64,000 nt of DNA, taken from NCBI GenBank assembly GCA_963971305.1, contig OZ020303.1:57908867-57972866 (forward strand), in the 5' to 3' direction. This DNA is from Arcuatula senhousia (taxonomy: Eukaryota; Mollusca; Bivalvia; Mytilida; Mytilidae). Under the pieces are notes generated by a model. It ran no database searches, had not been told where the DNA came from, and saw only the letters and a program-made list of their open reading frames with translations. Positions 12,426 through 24,220 of the stretch are shown here, one piece after another. The translations under genes were made by a program, and so were the position numbers. Numbering within the stretch: position 1 is the stretch's first letter; every line of letters starts with the position of its first letter.

Positions 12426-14284
12426 GTAAGGCTTATATTACTTTTCACCTCTACACAATGAACATGTCTTATTTGGATACTTCATGTACTTATTTGGTGG
12501 GTGAAAAGGATCTAGTGTTGATCCCCTCTAATCTTCAGGGTTCTATTGAAAGAGGATAGGCTAGTTGTTCGGACTGTCGCTTCACTGAGGCTGTTCCATT
12601 GGTCCACCACACGGTTACAAAACTTTTGTAACAAAAGTAAAACTTTCTGACATCTGTTCTGCTGTGTTTCTTGTCTGGGCTTAATCTTTCGAATGTAGGA
12701 AAAACAGTCACAGGAAAAAAGTCACGGAAAAAAAGTCACGGAAGAAAAGTCACAGGAAAAAAAGTCACAAGAAAAAAAGTCACAGGAAATAAAGTCACAA
12801 TGTATACATATAATATTTGAATGATTAAAAAAATATATTAAAATTATGTATTTTTATACTGTTTATTTCTAATATTTATTAATGATTTAGTCAAAGATAT
12901 GATAATAATGAAAAAATGTAATAAAACATGAAAAATGAAAATAACAAGAATACAAAAGTCACCAGCAAACAATTTAGAATTGTTGTTTGTCTTTTAAACG
13001 AAAAATAAATATCTTTCGACATTTTTAAAAAGCAAAAGTAAGCAAGACTCTATACAAAACTACATAGATAAAAATGTTTTTACTATAACTATATAAAAAT
13101 AAGTAATTTGTAAGTAAAATTACTGTTAATTTTCATTATGGTCAATAACACCTGGTCAATAACACCAAATGAGTTTTTATTCATATCTAACACTTTTTTC
13201 CGAGATTTTTTCAATAAAAAAGAAATGAAATAACAACAACAAAAAAGAAAATATAGAAGAATAGTTTAAAATTAAAAAATGATAACACTTAGTTCGACAA
13301 GGACTATAAAATACATTGTGACTTATTTCCTGTGACTTTTTTTCTTGTGACTTTTTTTCCTGTGACTTTTTTTCCTATCAAAACTGTGACCTTTTTTCCT
13401 GTGACTTTCTTTCCGATTACCAATCCTTCTGGGATCTTGTATTCAGAGATATTTTTGGTTGTGCTTTTGGGCGGCACAACCAAAAATATCTCTGAATACA
13501 AGATCCCAAAAGGGATTAGTCTGGGCTATAAGCTTGAGATCATAAATCAAAATTGTGAAAGAAAAAGCCACTGATTCCGGTCATACTTAAATACACCTGC
13601 CATTTATTAATTACAATGTATATTCAGTATAACATATAACGCCTGCAGAAAAAGATATATGCCTACCATGTTATACATGTAATATGTATCCATTTTTTAT
13701 AAAGTAAAGCTTAAATATATATCTGAAGGTGTAATATTTGATAATTTCTAAAAGATAATTTGATATTTTGTAAAAAAGTGTTTTTATTCATAAAAAAATA
13801 TATACAATGTATGTGTAACAAATTAGGGTCTTAAGAAAACCAGAAAAATCTTACTAAACCGTCGAGAAGCAGAGTGGACTGTTGAGTTATTCTGTTGGAC
13901 TTAATTGTATGTGTAACAAATGATACACAGTGAAAACATATTGATAAAAAGTGTTATATTTAGTTCATGACCAAATTGAATATCATCTATTTCAGACGTG
14001 AAAGAGTAGAGAAAAGTATGGCCAAAATGGATGGCTTATTTGAAGAATTTGAGAAGAAAAAAGGACAAAGACTTGAAAAAGCAAAAGAATCAGCTGCTAA
14101 AATGTTGATGATGTTAGATGAAGCAGAAGAATATTATGGATACCCTGTCCAAAAGAAGAGTGTAGATTTCAAAAACTTTATGAAAATGAAAAGGGAAGAA
14201 AAAGTATTAGCAAAGAAAAAAGCCAAAAAAGAAAAGAGAAAAGCTATTGTTAGTGCTAAACTACAACAGGAACTAGAAGCATGA
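11941..14284 (+). CDS. GADD45GIP1: Mitochondrial ribosomal protein mL64 (CRIF1/GADD45GIP1), two exons
   Basis: Large-subunit mitoribosomal protein near the polypeptide exit; in vertebrates also named CRIF1. Exons 11941-12425 and 13996-14284 join through donor gtaagg and acceptor atttcag, restoring a Leu codon TT|A, for 257 residues (human about 222). Residues 1-40 are basic and hydroxylated without acidic residues, a typical mitochondrial presequence. Residues ~90-115 (YAKYGEASSIDPSVCWPSRQ) match the conserved YG-AS...WPS-QL segment of the family. The second half is a charged helix ending in a lysine-rich tail. Start chosen as the first ATG (acaaaaATGG context), which gives the presequence. 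The alternative first-exon stop at 12427 would drop the conserved helix. AATAAA at 14293. Confidence 0.93.
12703..13414. mobile_element. Foldback element with gtcac-repeat arms, in the mL64 intron
   Basis: Left arm (12703-12806) is a run of gtcacaggaaaaaa-type units; right arm (13310-13414) is its inverted counterpart (ttttttcctgtgac). About 500 bp of AT-rich unique sequence lies between. Arms made of reiterated 15-bp units are characteristic of foldback-type elements. No transposase frame seen. Confidence 0.65.
13431..13507. repeat. Perfect 34-bp inverted repeat (hairpin)
   Basis: 13431-13464 starts gggatcttgtattcagagat; 13474-13507 is its exact reverse complement, with a 9-nt loop (13465-13473). 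It abuts the right arm of the foldback element, may be part of it, and lies in the mL64 intron sense transcript. Confidence 0.95.
13996..14284 (+). CDS. GADD45GIP1: mL64 exon 2
   Basis: Acceptor ctatttcag ends at 13995. Encodes RERVEKSMAKMDGLF and a long charged helix to TGA at 14282-14284. Confidence 0.92.
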
Positions 14285-14320
14285 TTTATTTTAATAAATA
14301 CTATTTTTGTGATGTTAAAA
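14285..14320 (+). terminator. mL64 [15 protein letters not shown] signal
   Basis: AATAAA at 14293-14298, nine bases after the stop codon. Confidence 0.6.
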
Positions 14321-14539
14321 TTTTGTATCTACTGATTATGTACAATGACTTAACATTAAAAAAGAATTAAAATTTCTGTTATGTGCATAAATGTATGTTA
14401 ATTTAGAATTGGTGTACTTAAAATTTCTTCTTTTTTTTATATTGCCTGAAAAGCTTTATTGAGACAAATTAAATGGTTAGTGGCAGCGATGGCAGAGTTA
14501 AACATATGCGTTTAAATTTTGTGTGCACCTCCATATCTC

Positions 14540-14885
14540 TCAATGTACATTGTATAATAGAAAATAATGAGATGTTGAATAAGTGTATGCGACACAGCCC
14601 ACAATCAATCAGCAATTCAGAAAAACCACAATGGACAACCGCCAGCAGCCTTCAAAGAGGCCAGTAGGCGCTGCTTGCAGTTCTGCAATTGGCCCACGGT
14701 CTAAATAAAATGCATATACATTTGTAATTCAAATCCAGTCCTGAAATAGTCAAAGATTGACCCCCTTCTTTTAAAAACAAAGAACAGAAAACATCAAAAT
14801 GAAAAGTACAAACAAAAGCTTTGTCAAAGATTCCTGGCTTAGGACAGGCACATATAATATGTGGCAGGGTTAAACTAGTTTAAGT
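14540..14885 (+). repeat. Dispersed bivalve-type repeat, copy A
   Basis: Starts near aataatgagatgttgaataa and ends acaggcacatataatatgtg followed by gcagggttaaac. The 5' half matches, inverted, the copy at 20145-20400 (shared gccagtagg...gctg, tgcaattggccca and gagatgt blocks). I recall the closing motif from mussel-type genomic repeats. Open frames inside it are not genes. Confidence 0.65.
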
Positions 14886-14952
14886 TCTAGGTTGTTGACA
14901 CCTAGTATGCATATGCTCTTGTACCATACTAGTACAAATGCATCTCCATCAT

Positions 14953-15710
14953 TATGTCTCCTCCCACTTTTGTGGGGAGACATATTGTTTTTGTTGTGTC
15001 CGTCTGTCCGTCACAAAGTTTGTCAGCGCAACTCCTCTGAAACTACTGAACCGAATTCAATGAAACTTGTTATATAGGAAGTACTTCATTTGTACTTGTG
15101 CATCTTACCAGGAAATTTTGATCCTCAAAGTTTTGTGGGAGTTATGGCCCTTTGAACTTTGAAAATTGCTGAAAATCCTCATTTATCTTGTCCTCTGAAA
15201 CTAATGAACCAAATTCAATGAAACTTGGTATATATATAGGAAGTACACCACATGTAGTTGTGCATCTTACCAGGAAATTTTGATCCTCAAATTTTTGTGG
15301 GAGTTATGGCCCTTTGAACTTAGGAATTTGCTGAAAATCCTCATTTATCATCTTGTCAGCGCAACTCCTCTGAAACTACTGAACCAAATTCAATGAAACG
15401 TGGTAAAAATGAAGGACACCATATGTATTTGTGCATCTTACCAGGAAATTTTGATCCTCAAATTTTTGTGGGAGTTTTGGCCCTTTGAACTTTGGAATTT
15501 GCTGAAAATCCTCATTTATCATCTTGTCAGAACAACTCCTCTGAAACTACTGAACCAAATTCAATGAAACATGGTAAAAAGGAAGGACACCATATGTAGT
15601 TGTGCAATATGACCAGGAAATTTTGATCCTCAAATTTTTGTGAGAGTAATGGCCCTTTGAACTTAGAACTTTTTGGGGAAACGGGGGGGGGGGGGGACAT
15701 CGTTTTTGTA
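14953..15710 (+). mobile_element. Hairpin-ended tandem-core element, 'tatgtctcctccc' family
   Basis: Left end tatgtctcctcccacttttg continues tggggagacata, forming a terminal hairpin. The core has about four ~165-bp units containing accaggaaattttgatcctc and actcctctgaaactactgaa. A run of 14 G at 15683-15696 lies near the right end. Confidence 0.6.
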
Positions 15711-16779
15711 GGCAAAAACAAACTTTTCTTCAATTTGAATTTATGTATTAGAATGCATATGATAGCAAAGTTCAATTTTTAGGCACCTCTATATCTCATC
15801 ATTTGATCCTGACTTTGAATTTCTAGTTGAGTTACTTTGGTATTTTGCAATACTTATACTTACAGAAAGGTTAAAGTTTTTTTTGAAGGGTACCATTGTT
15901 TCTCAAGAAATATAAACTCTAGGTTAATGAAACTAGGTATGAAAGTTCATTAGTTATATTGTAAGGTATCAGTCTTGCTTTAATATTGAGCCTGATATTT
16001 TCAGGTAAAGGACTGACATTTTACAATACTTCCATTAAGGAGGGTTTTTTTTTTTTTGGTTCACCTGTTTATATTCATGATAATGACCATAGGTGAATGA
16101 CACATGGTATGCACATTATACGTGTCAATCATGTCTATTAAAAATCAGTTGTACCCAAATTTCTCCTAATCAGAAAATCGTAAAAAATACATTCAACGAG
16201 TTGAAATTTCACTGAATATCAAGTGGATTGTGCAGATCATTTTTTTGGTAAAATAAAAAAAATGAATTCCAGTTTTTGAGATTTAAAAAAAAAAAAAAAA
16301 AATTTTTTAACTTAAATCAAGGAATTATATAGAAGGAATTGAATCTCGTAAAATCACACCTTTTCTCGCAAGGCGAGACTTGGGGTAAATTGAAGAGGAA
16401 TACATCAATATCACATTTATTTTTATCAAAGTTAACAAATGGTTGTAAATAAATCAAAATTTAACTTTAAAATTCATTTTTATATAAAATTGGACGTTTG
16501 GTGTTTAACAAAAATAAAATTTAAATGTATTTTTATCAAAAATAACACAAATATCTGTTGCATCTGTTTTGTGAATTCCAGATTGACATGACCTGATATA
16601 AAACTGCAAACTATACATCTCTTAGGCACCTACAAATGAAAATTTTTGTCAAGATCTTCAGGAACATGACTTTTTTTATAAAATGTATCAAATATCAAAT
16701 AAAATGTTGATTTTGTGATTTTCAAAGTGATGCACAGTTTCTTTTTTGCCATTAGTATAATAGTGTACAGCATGTGCTG
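15711..16779. other. Intergenic AT-rich stretch, no gene recognised
   Basis: Diverged fragments of tandem-core elements and long A or T runs. No frame with coding character. Confidence 0.5.
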
Positions 16780-17687
16780 GACTTGACATGGAAGATCCTT
16801 GTGAGTAACTATGTCATACTTTAATAGGAGTTGTTTCCCCTTAATCATCAAAATTGACAATTTTCACAGTTTTTTTTTTGCATTGCAAAATTGCTCAGCT
16901 CATTGAGATCTACAAAAAATATCATGGTCAAAATTGTCACATCAACTATTTACGAGTTATACCCCTTTAACTGTTTTTTTTTTTTCTAGCTATTTTAACT
17001 GATTTTTAAAAATCTTCTTCTCTAAAATTGATTTAGGGATTGCTTTTAAACTTTGAATGCTTGATATCTAGGATGTCTTCTTTCAATTGTGAAATATATG
17101 CATGCTGACCTACCAACATGGCCACTGTTGCTAATAATACATGTACAACGGGGGCCGATGGGGTCAGAGCGTAGTTTTTGGCTTATAGCATAAACAGTTT
17201 AAAAGATAAAGAAAATCTTAAGCAACCTGTCTTCTTCAGCATCAAACCTTTTTAAACTCCTTATTGAGTCGAAATTGTGGGAAAACTCCTAATAGGAGTT
17301 ATTTCCCCTTAATCGTCAAAATTGACAATTTTCACAGTTTTTGAACTTAATCATTAAAAACTGCAGCGCTAGAGGAAAAATAAGCATTGAAAAATTGTTC
17401 AGGTCATTGAGATCTACAAGAATGATCCCAGGGACAAAATTGTCAGATCAATCTTTCAAGAACTAGTCCCCTTTAACTGTTTTTGAATTAATTAAAATTG
17501 CTTGATTTTTTGATTTTTTTTTTTCAAGCTTTGTAACTTTGTTTTTTTGAACTTTAGAGTGTTATCTGTCTGAACAAGTTTATTTAATGTTACTTACCAA
17601 GTACATATAGACCATGTTACAACTCGGTAAGAGGCTTTAGCATAAGAGATCAGGTGAGTGATTCAGGCTCCTGGGAGCCTCTTGTTT
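16780..17687 (+). mobile_element. 'tagctcacctg' family element, right part
   Basis: Diverged core units (cattgagatctacaa, gttatttccccttaat) and an intact right end: gattcaggctcctgggagcc then tcttgttt. The left end is not recognisable. Confidence 0.55.
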
Positions 17688-18542
17688 AAAAACTTTGTGA
17701 TATTGACCTTTGATCTTTTGACCCCAAAACAACAGGATTTTCTTCACGTCATAAGCAGTTTTTAATGGTGAAGGAAATTGGAATATCAAAGAAAATTCCT
17801 GACATTGGGCAGGTACATGTAACTGACAAACTTATGAACAAGTGTGCAATCTGTAAATTGCAGTGACTAAAACAACTGGAGGCAATTGACTAGTAATTTA
17901 TATCTTGCCATAGGTCACTTAGCCACCCTTGACCTTTTGACCCTAAATAAATTGTCTCTTTTTACATCATAAGCTTTTATTTGTACAAGTTTCATCAAAT
18001 TCCATCAATTCATTTAAATTTTGCTTCAAAATCCATTTCAAAACTTGCGACTTGCCCTTTTGACCCAAGTTATACATGTATCTCATAAGCTTTCATATGT
18101 GTAAATATCACCATGTTCTACGAAGGTGATCAGGTCAAACTTTGGAAACCATATGTAAGGTTCTTTTGTAAAGCACAAGGTATGAAAAAAAGATCAGATT
18201 GGCCCCTCTTAATTGTGCATATTTTACATTTTTCAGAATATTTCATTGTGGTTGTAGGTTTTAGTAGTTAAAAGGTTCTATTTGATTGGCGTGGCATTCC
18301 ATTTTAGAAATTTAACTTCATTCTTAAATTATGTGAGTATGCAAAATCCAAAAACCAGCAAAATTGACAAAATATTCTAAAAATAGCTATAATTTATGCA
18401 GTTTTTGTGAAAAATAAATATGAGCAAACCTGCGAGCCACAAAGATATTGGTTCGCTCATACTTTTTGGCTCACCTCATGAAAGTGAAGGGGGTTTATGT
18501 GATACCCCCAGCGTCAGTATCTGTGTCCCCACCCACTTACAG
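17688..18542. repeat. Diverged repeats with 'gaccttttgaccc' periods
   Basis: Three spaced copies of a gaccttttgaccc phrase about 170-200 bp apart. At 18400-18470 a block around atatgagcaaacctgcgagc is homologous, in inverse orientation, to 41040-41096. No coding frame. Confidence 0.45.
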
Positions 18543-19990
18543 AACAAGAGGCTCCCAGGAGCCTGAATCGCTCACCTGACATATGTGCCTGAAGTAAAGG
18601 TTATAAGGCAAAATCTATTTAACATTGAAAGGGTCATAAGATAAATAAGGGGGTCATCTGACAATATGGTGGATCTAAAGGTGCTGATCACTTTTGTTCT
18701 CAATCAAAATCTAAAAATCTGTCACCCTTTTTGAGTTATTTGCAAAAAAATGCAGTTTAACCTAATGTTCTATTTTTAGCCACAGCGGCCATGTTTTACA
18801 ACCAATCAAAAATCCCCACAACAGTTCTATACACCTAATAATAATAAACAATAATACCAAGTTTGGTTCCATTTGGACTTAAAGTGTCAGAGGAGTTAAC
18901 ATTTTCAATATAAGGAAATGCAGTTAAAATGCTCAATTTTGACGTTCCAAGGGCCATAACTCCTCAAAACAAAGGTCCTACAACGTTGACCCTGTTACAA
19001 ATTTTGTAGATCTTGATGCGCTTAACATTATGCAATTTAAATTTCTCAAATATCTTGTATAGTTTTCAAGATATTGAGCTTAACAGGTGCAAAATTTGCA
19101 AAAAAATCCACAAACAGGGCAATAACTCCTACATGGGTTGTTGGATTTTCTTCAAAATTTCAGAGCTGGTAGATCTTGAGGTGCTGATCACTTTTGTTCC
19201 CAATAAGAATTTTAAAATCTGTCACCGTTTTAGAGTTATTTGCAAAAAACTGCCATTTACCCCTATGTTCTATTTTTAGCCATGGCGGCCATGTTTTACA
19301 AAGAAACAAAAATCCCCACATCAGTTCTATACACCTAATGCTAATAAACAACTATACCAAGTTTGGTTCCATTTGGTCTTAAAGTGTCAGAGAAGTTAAC
19401 GTTTTCAATGTAATGAAGAAATGCTGTTAAAATGCTAAATTTTGACGCTCTAAGGGCAATAACTCCTAAAAGGAAAGGTCCTACAACGTTGACCCTATTA
19501 CATACATGTATTTTGAAGATTTTGATGTGCTTAACAATATGCAATTTAAATTTCTCAAATATCTAGTATAGTTTTCAAGATATTGAGCTTAACAGGTGCA
19601 AAATTTGCAAAAAATCCACAAAAAGGGCAATAACTCCTACATGGGTGGTTGGATTTTCTTCAAAATTTCAGGGTAGGTAGATCTTGAGGTGCTGATCACT
19701 TTTCCCCTTTGCCAGAATTTTGATATCTGTAGCCGTTTTTGAGTTATTTGCAAAAAATGCATTTTACCCCTATGTTCTATTTTTAGCCATGGCGACCATG
19801 TTTTACGACAAATCAAAAATCCCCACATCAGTTCTAAGCACCTAATGCTAATGAACAACCATACCAAGTTTGGTTGCAATTGGACTTATGGTGTCAGAGG
19901 AGTTAACGTTTTAAAAAGTTTACGGACGACGGACGACGGACGCCAAGTGATGACAATAGCTCACATGACCCTTTGGGTCAGGTGAGCTAA
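18543..19990 (-). mobile_element. 'tagctcacctg' family element, minus orientation, both ends present
   Basis: Starts with the inverted right end (aacaagaggctcccaggagc) and ends with the inverted left end (gggtcaggtgagcta at ~19976-19990). The core is two to three ~450-bp blocks made of ~150-bp units with ccccacatcagttctat and ccatggcggccatgtttta. The subterminal tract is gacggacgacggacg. Confidence 0.7.
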
Positions 19991-20144
19991 AAATGGTTGA
20001 GGTCCATACACACTTACAGACAAGTGCCATATCAATGATATTGGTATGGTAGGTGTACCTAGTGATGCTTAGCACAATGAATGCTGCGGAGTTGGCTGAG
20101 ACCTATATTTTCAAGTTACACTCTGGAAACCAATCTGGATAGAT

Positions 20145-20400
20145 AGACTGAATGAAATCCAAATTCTATACTTCTCTGCTCTTGCAGATTCAGAAGTGGT
20201 CTATCTGCGACTATTTCAGGACTAGATTTGAAAGAAATCCATTTGATCTAGACAATGGGCCAATTGCAGAAAGGCGATCAGCACCTACTGGCCTTGAAGG
20301 CTGCTTGAAATTTTCTTATATGTTTCTTTTTTCTAAATTACCGCTTGTTATGTGAGCTGTCGCTTACACTTACTCCACATCTCATTATTTTCTATTCATG
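20145..20400 (-). repeat. Dispersed bivalve-type repeat, copy B
   Basis: Inverse relative to the copy at 14540-14885: gggccaattgcagaa, cctactggcc and gaaggctgct occur in the same order, then cttactccacatctcattat. Confidence 0.6.
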
Positions 20401-21671
20401 TGACTTGACCAAAAAAAACTCAACATTGTCAATCTGTCATTTATTTATTACTTTTTTATAAATTATATAACAATTTCAACATGATGTGTATTTTTGAATT
20501 AATTTACAAATGAATGGATTATGGATTATAACCAACAATACTATATACAAAAATAAATAACTTTTAAACATATTTCACTGGATATAGATTATAGTACCTG
20601 ACTAAAAAGAGATTTTATAACACAATTTAAGCCCTGATCATGTAGAACGAAATGAATTGAAGAGATGAAATGTTGTTTCAGATTTAACAACGTTTTTTTT
20701 TAATTAGAAAACTTTACCAAAAAGCAATATGGTCTTACAAATATTAATAAACAAACACAGCATATATTTTTTTTTAATTACCGAATAAAAATCTTCCAAT
20801 TAAACATTTGTATTTGCATATACAAGTAAATGGAGATTAATAAGCAATGATGTTATTTATATATTTTAAATATGAATAAACAAAATAAAAATGCAAGTAA
20901 AGTACAGGAACAGATTAAAAATAAATCAGAAAAAAAACCTTTTTAATGTAAATATTTAAAACTTTTTAAATGCACAACCTAATATAAAATAGAGGTATTA
21001 TAAAAATGCAAAAGAGCAAAGTATCAAAACATATAGAAAAAATATTCCATTAAATTGTAGAAAGCCTTTTAAGTTTTGTTAACATTAACCATTTTATTTT
21101 AAAGAAACATAATAACATGGCCTCCAACGTGAAATTCAAAGACATTAAAATTTTCAGGTCATTGACGAGTGGCAACCCTTGATAAGTTTGAGAAAACAAG
21201 AAAAAAATTTTCGGAAGCTGTAACAGCTAGATTTGTTTAATGTTAAATAACAAAAGATTTATGACATTTATTGTAAATGTGGAAAAGATCAAAACATGTA
21301 TGCATTTATTTTTGAATATCATTTAAAGTTTGCTTCCTAAAAGACTTTACAAAATCATGCTTGAATTTTTTTTGTGTGGTACTTTTAAGGATTTTTTTCC
21401 CAATGGAAACAATTGTGAATTAGATGACTATTTTGTATTCATATCAGAGAAAAGTTGAACAAACAAGAAAAGTATCAAAGCTTATAAAACAACAAACATT
21501 AGAAAATTTAATTACAATATTATGCATAGTTAAAAAACAATAAACAACAGATCATTATAAATGGACGGCATTATCTGATGGATATGCAGAGATTCTAACA
21601 TTATATACTTTACATAAACATACATTATTCCCCTTTGAAAATGTGCATAATAACATAACACTGGTAAATAA
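20401..21671. other. AT-rich stretch; no gene recognised
   Basis: Low-complexity A/T-rich sequence with several AATAAA/TTTATT hexamers on both strands. It may be distal 3' flank of the minus-strand LAP gene. Confidence 0.4.
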
Positions 21672-23185
21672 AAAGCTTCGCCGAGCGCAGCATGATACGA
21701 CCGCAACATGTTGAACCCTGTACGTTTTAGGCCTAATATGGATAGTCTATTGTTCTGGACACATGCAGCCCATGGTGGACTGACAAAGGTTTTTGACACA
21801 TGCTTCTCTGATGGACTTTCAACCCAGGGGCTAAAAATATAAATTTTGAATGTTGTATTCTACTCTTTAAAAGAATAATGTTTGGGGAAAAAATAAAAAA
21901 TCGAACCAGAATTTTTTTTTAAATTATGATTACAGCCCCAAAAATTTATTCTTAAAAGAATCGCTACCTGACAAGAATAAATTTGCAAAAAAAATTTTCA
22001 AAATCGGACCACAAATAAAAAAGCCCCATTTGGCCCCTAATTACGTAATAGGGGGAAAAAGGGGGGGTCGCAAAAATTAATTCTTAATTTTGTATTCACT
22101 ATTTGACAAGAACAAACATGCAAAAAAAATTTTCAAAATCGGACCAGAAATAAAAAAGTTTCAATTTCGGCCCCATTTGGCCCCTATTTACGTAATAAGG
22201 GGAAAAAGGGGGGGGTCGCAAAAATTAATTCTTAATTTTGTATCCGCTATTTGACAAGAACAAACATGCAAAAAAAAATTTCAAAATCGGACCAGAAATA
22301 AAAAAGTTTCAATTTCGGCCCCTTTTGGCCCCTTATTATGTAACAGGTGAAAAAGGGGTGGGGGTCGCAAAAATAAATTCTCAAATTTGGATTCGCTACT
22401 TGACAAAAATAAACTTGCAAAAAAAAAATTTCAAAATCGGACCACAAATAAAAAAGTTTCGATTTTGGCCCCATTTGGCCCCTAATTACGTAATAGGGGG
22501 AAAAAGGGGGGGTCGCAAAAATTAATTCTTAATTTTGTATCCGCTATTTGACAAGAACAAACATGTAAAAAAAAATTTCGAAATCGGACCACAAATAAAA
22601 AAGTTTTTATTTTGGCCCCTTTTGGCCCCTAATTACACAACGGAGAAAAAGGGGGGCACAAAAATTCATCAGGTTCATTATTTTATTGTAAGACACATTC
22701 TTGACAAATTTCACAGCAATAGGCCAACTAGGACCAAAGTTATGGTGGAAACAAGTAAAATATTTGAATTTTTTCCCCCTTTTGGGCCCCTAATTTCAAA
22801 ACAAAAAAAGGGGGGACCCCCAAAATCAATCCCATTCATCCTTGTATGGTAAGGAACATCAATGTCAAATTTCATAGCAATTGGATAACTAGAACTAAAG
22901 TTATTGTGGAAACAAACAAAAAAGTAGTATTTTTGGCCCTTTTTTGGCCCCTAATTTCTAAACGAAAAATGGGGGGACCCCCAAAATCAATCCCATGCAT
23001 CCTTTTATGGTAAGGAACATCATTGTAAAGTTTCATAGCAATCGGATAACTGGAACTAAAGTTATTGTGGAAACACTAAAAAGTTAACAGACATCGACGA
23101 CGACGACAACGACGACGACGACAACGACGACGACGACAGCATCATACCATAATACGTCCGCAAATTTTTTGCGGTCGTATAAAAA
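21672..23185 (-). mobile_element. 'tacgaccgc' element, minus orientation, ~148-bp core repeats
   Basis: The right edge (ttttttgcggtcgtataaaa) is the inverted left end of the family, with a cgacgacgac tract just inside. The core holds at least four units about 148 bp apart, each with gtcgcaaaaattaattctta, a g-run and atttggcccctaattacg, followed by a diverged unit type. Open frames in this block come from the repetition. Confidence 0.65.
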
Positions 23186-24118
23186 TCTGTTTAATACCAA
23201 ACAAGTTTTGCCCAGAAAACAAAGAGGACAATAACAATAAAAGTTGTTTTTACAAAAAAATTCTCACCAATTTTAAAATTAACAAAAAAATGTTTCATAA
23301 AATTGTTCAAATAATTTATTTTAAAAAGCAGTTATCAAAGTAAAAAATATATTCCTCCAAGAATACAAGATAAAAGATATTGTATTATTGCTTTAAAGCT
23401 GTAAATCAACAGTTTACATATTATTAACATATCTAAAACTATATGACCATTCATTTAAAGTAGAATGAAATACATGAAATGTGATGAAGAATGCTATAAA
23501 ACGAATGCTGCCATTTCATTATTTTAACAACAGTATACAGTGTACATAAATGCTAACTTGCTTGAAGTCCAAATAAAAGTGGCAATGCTATGAATAGTAA
23601 AAAAAAAAATTCCAGCTCAAAATATCATTAGTCTTGACATTTAAAGTTTGAAGATTGGATGTGACATGCATGTAGCAAAAGGAACCAATTTAGCAGATAA
23701 AAATAAAATTTGTAACTGACAGTAAATATTTCTAAAAGTAGTTTTTTATTCATCTTAAGTATTATAACTGAAATTTTGTAGTGAAACATTTGATTTGCTT
23801 TATGACCATTCTTTAAAACAAGAATTCATTTCTTAACGATTTTAAAGCAAAAAGTATACAACTTTTTAAAATATCTGTAATAAATAGTTACAGAAAACAA
23901 CTTTTTTGGCTGAGAAGCGCAGTAATTTAAAACATAATCAACACAAATAAATATAATCCAAGTTACGAGGCCCAGTTTAACTTGGAATTACTAACAATTT
24001 ACATTACTTTGAAATGCATTTAAAATACATGGATATAAATACATTATTTTCACATTTGACAAAAGTAAAACCTGAACACAATATCATTTTTTTCATTGCA
24101 TTTCCATGATCATTAAGG
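23186..24118 (-). other. Probable LAP-gene 3' UTR
   Basis: AT-rich unique sequence downstream of the LAP stop codon. Candidate AATAAA on the minus strand at 23745-23750 and 23315-23320; the true cleavage site cannot be fixed from sequence. Confidence 0.45.
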
Positions 24119-24220
24119 TCATAAAAATTCTCTTTCAACATACAAAGACACAGTTTTACAGTTTTGCATAGAGCTGACGGCCTCATCATGCTGGACAGTA
24201 CTAAAATCTTGCCCATTCAC
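24119..24220 (-). CDS. LRRC7/ERBIN-like: LAP exon w18: end of PDZ and stop
   Basis: Encodes [20 protein letters not shown] to YVEREFL and TGA (24119-24121). The protein ends right after the PDZ domain, as in other LAP proteins. A longer overlapping frame to 24004 is out of frame. Confidence 0.93.
   Translation of the reverse strand: MNGQDFSTVQHDEAVSSMQNCKTVSLYVEREFL

Noticed and set aside
13304..13574. Frames rich in VTGKK or FFPVT
   Set aside because: Translations of the gtcacaggaaaaaa arms of the foldback element.
20152..20355. 67-codon frame
   Set aside because: Inside a dispersed repeat with an inverted copy at 14.5 kb.
22238..22852. Overlapping frames of 95 and 105 codons
   Set aside because: They fall in the ~148-bp core repeats of a mobile element.
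24004..24216. 70-codon minus-strand frame at the end of the LAP gene
   Set aside because: Out of frame with w17; the PDZ-coding frame ends at the TGA at 24119-24121.
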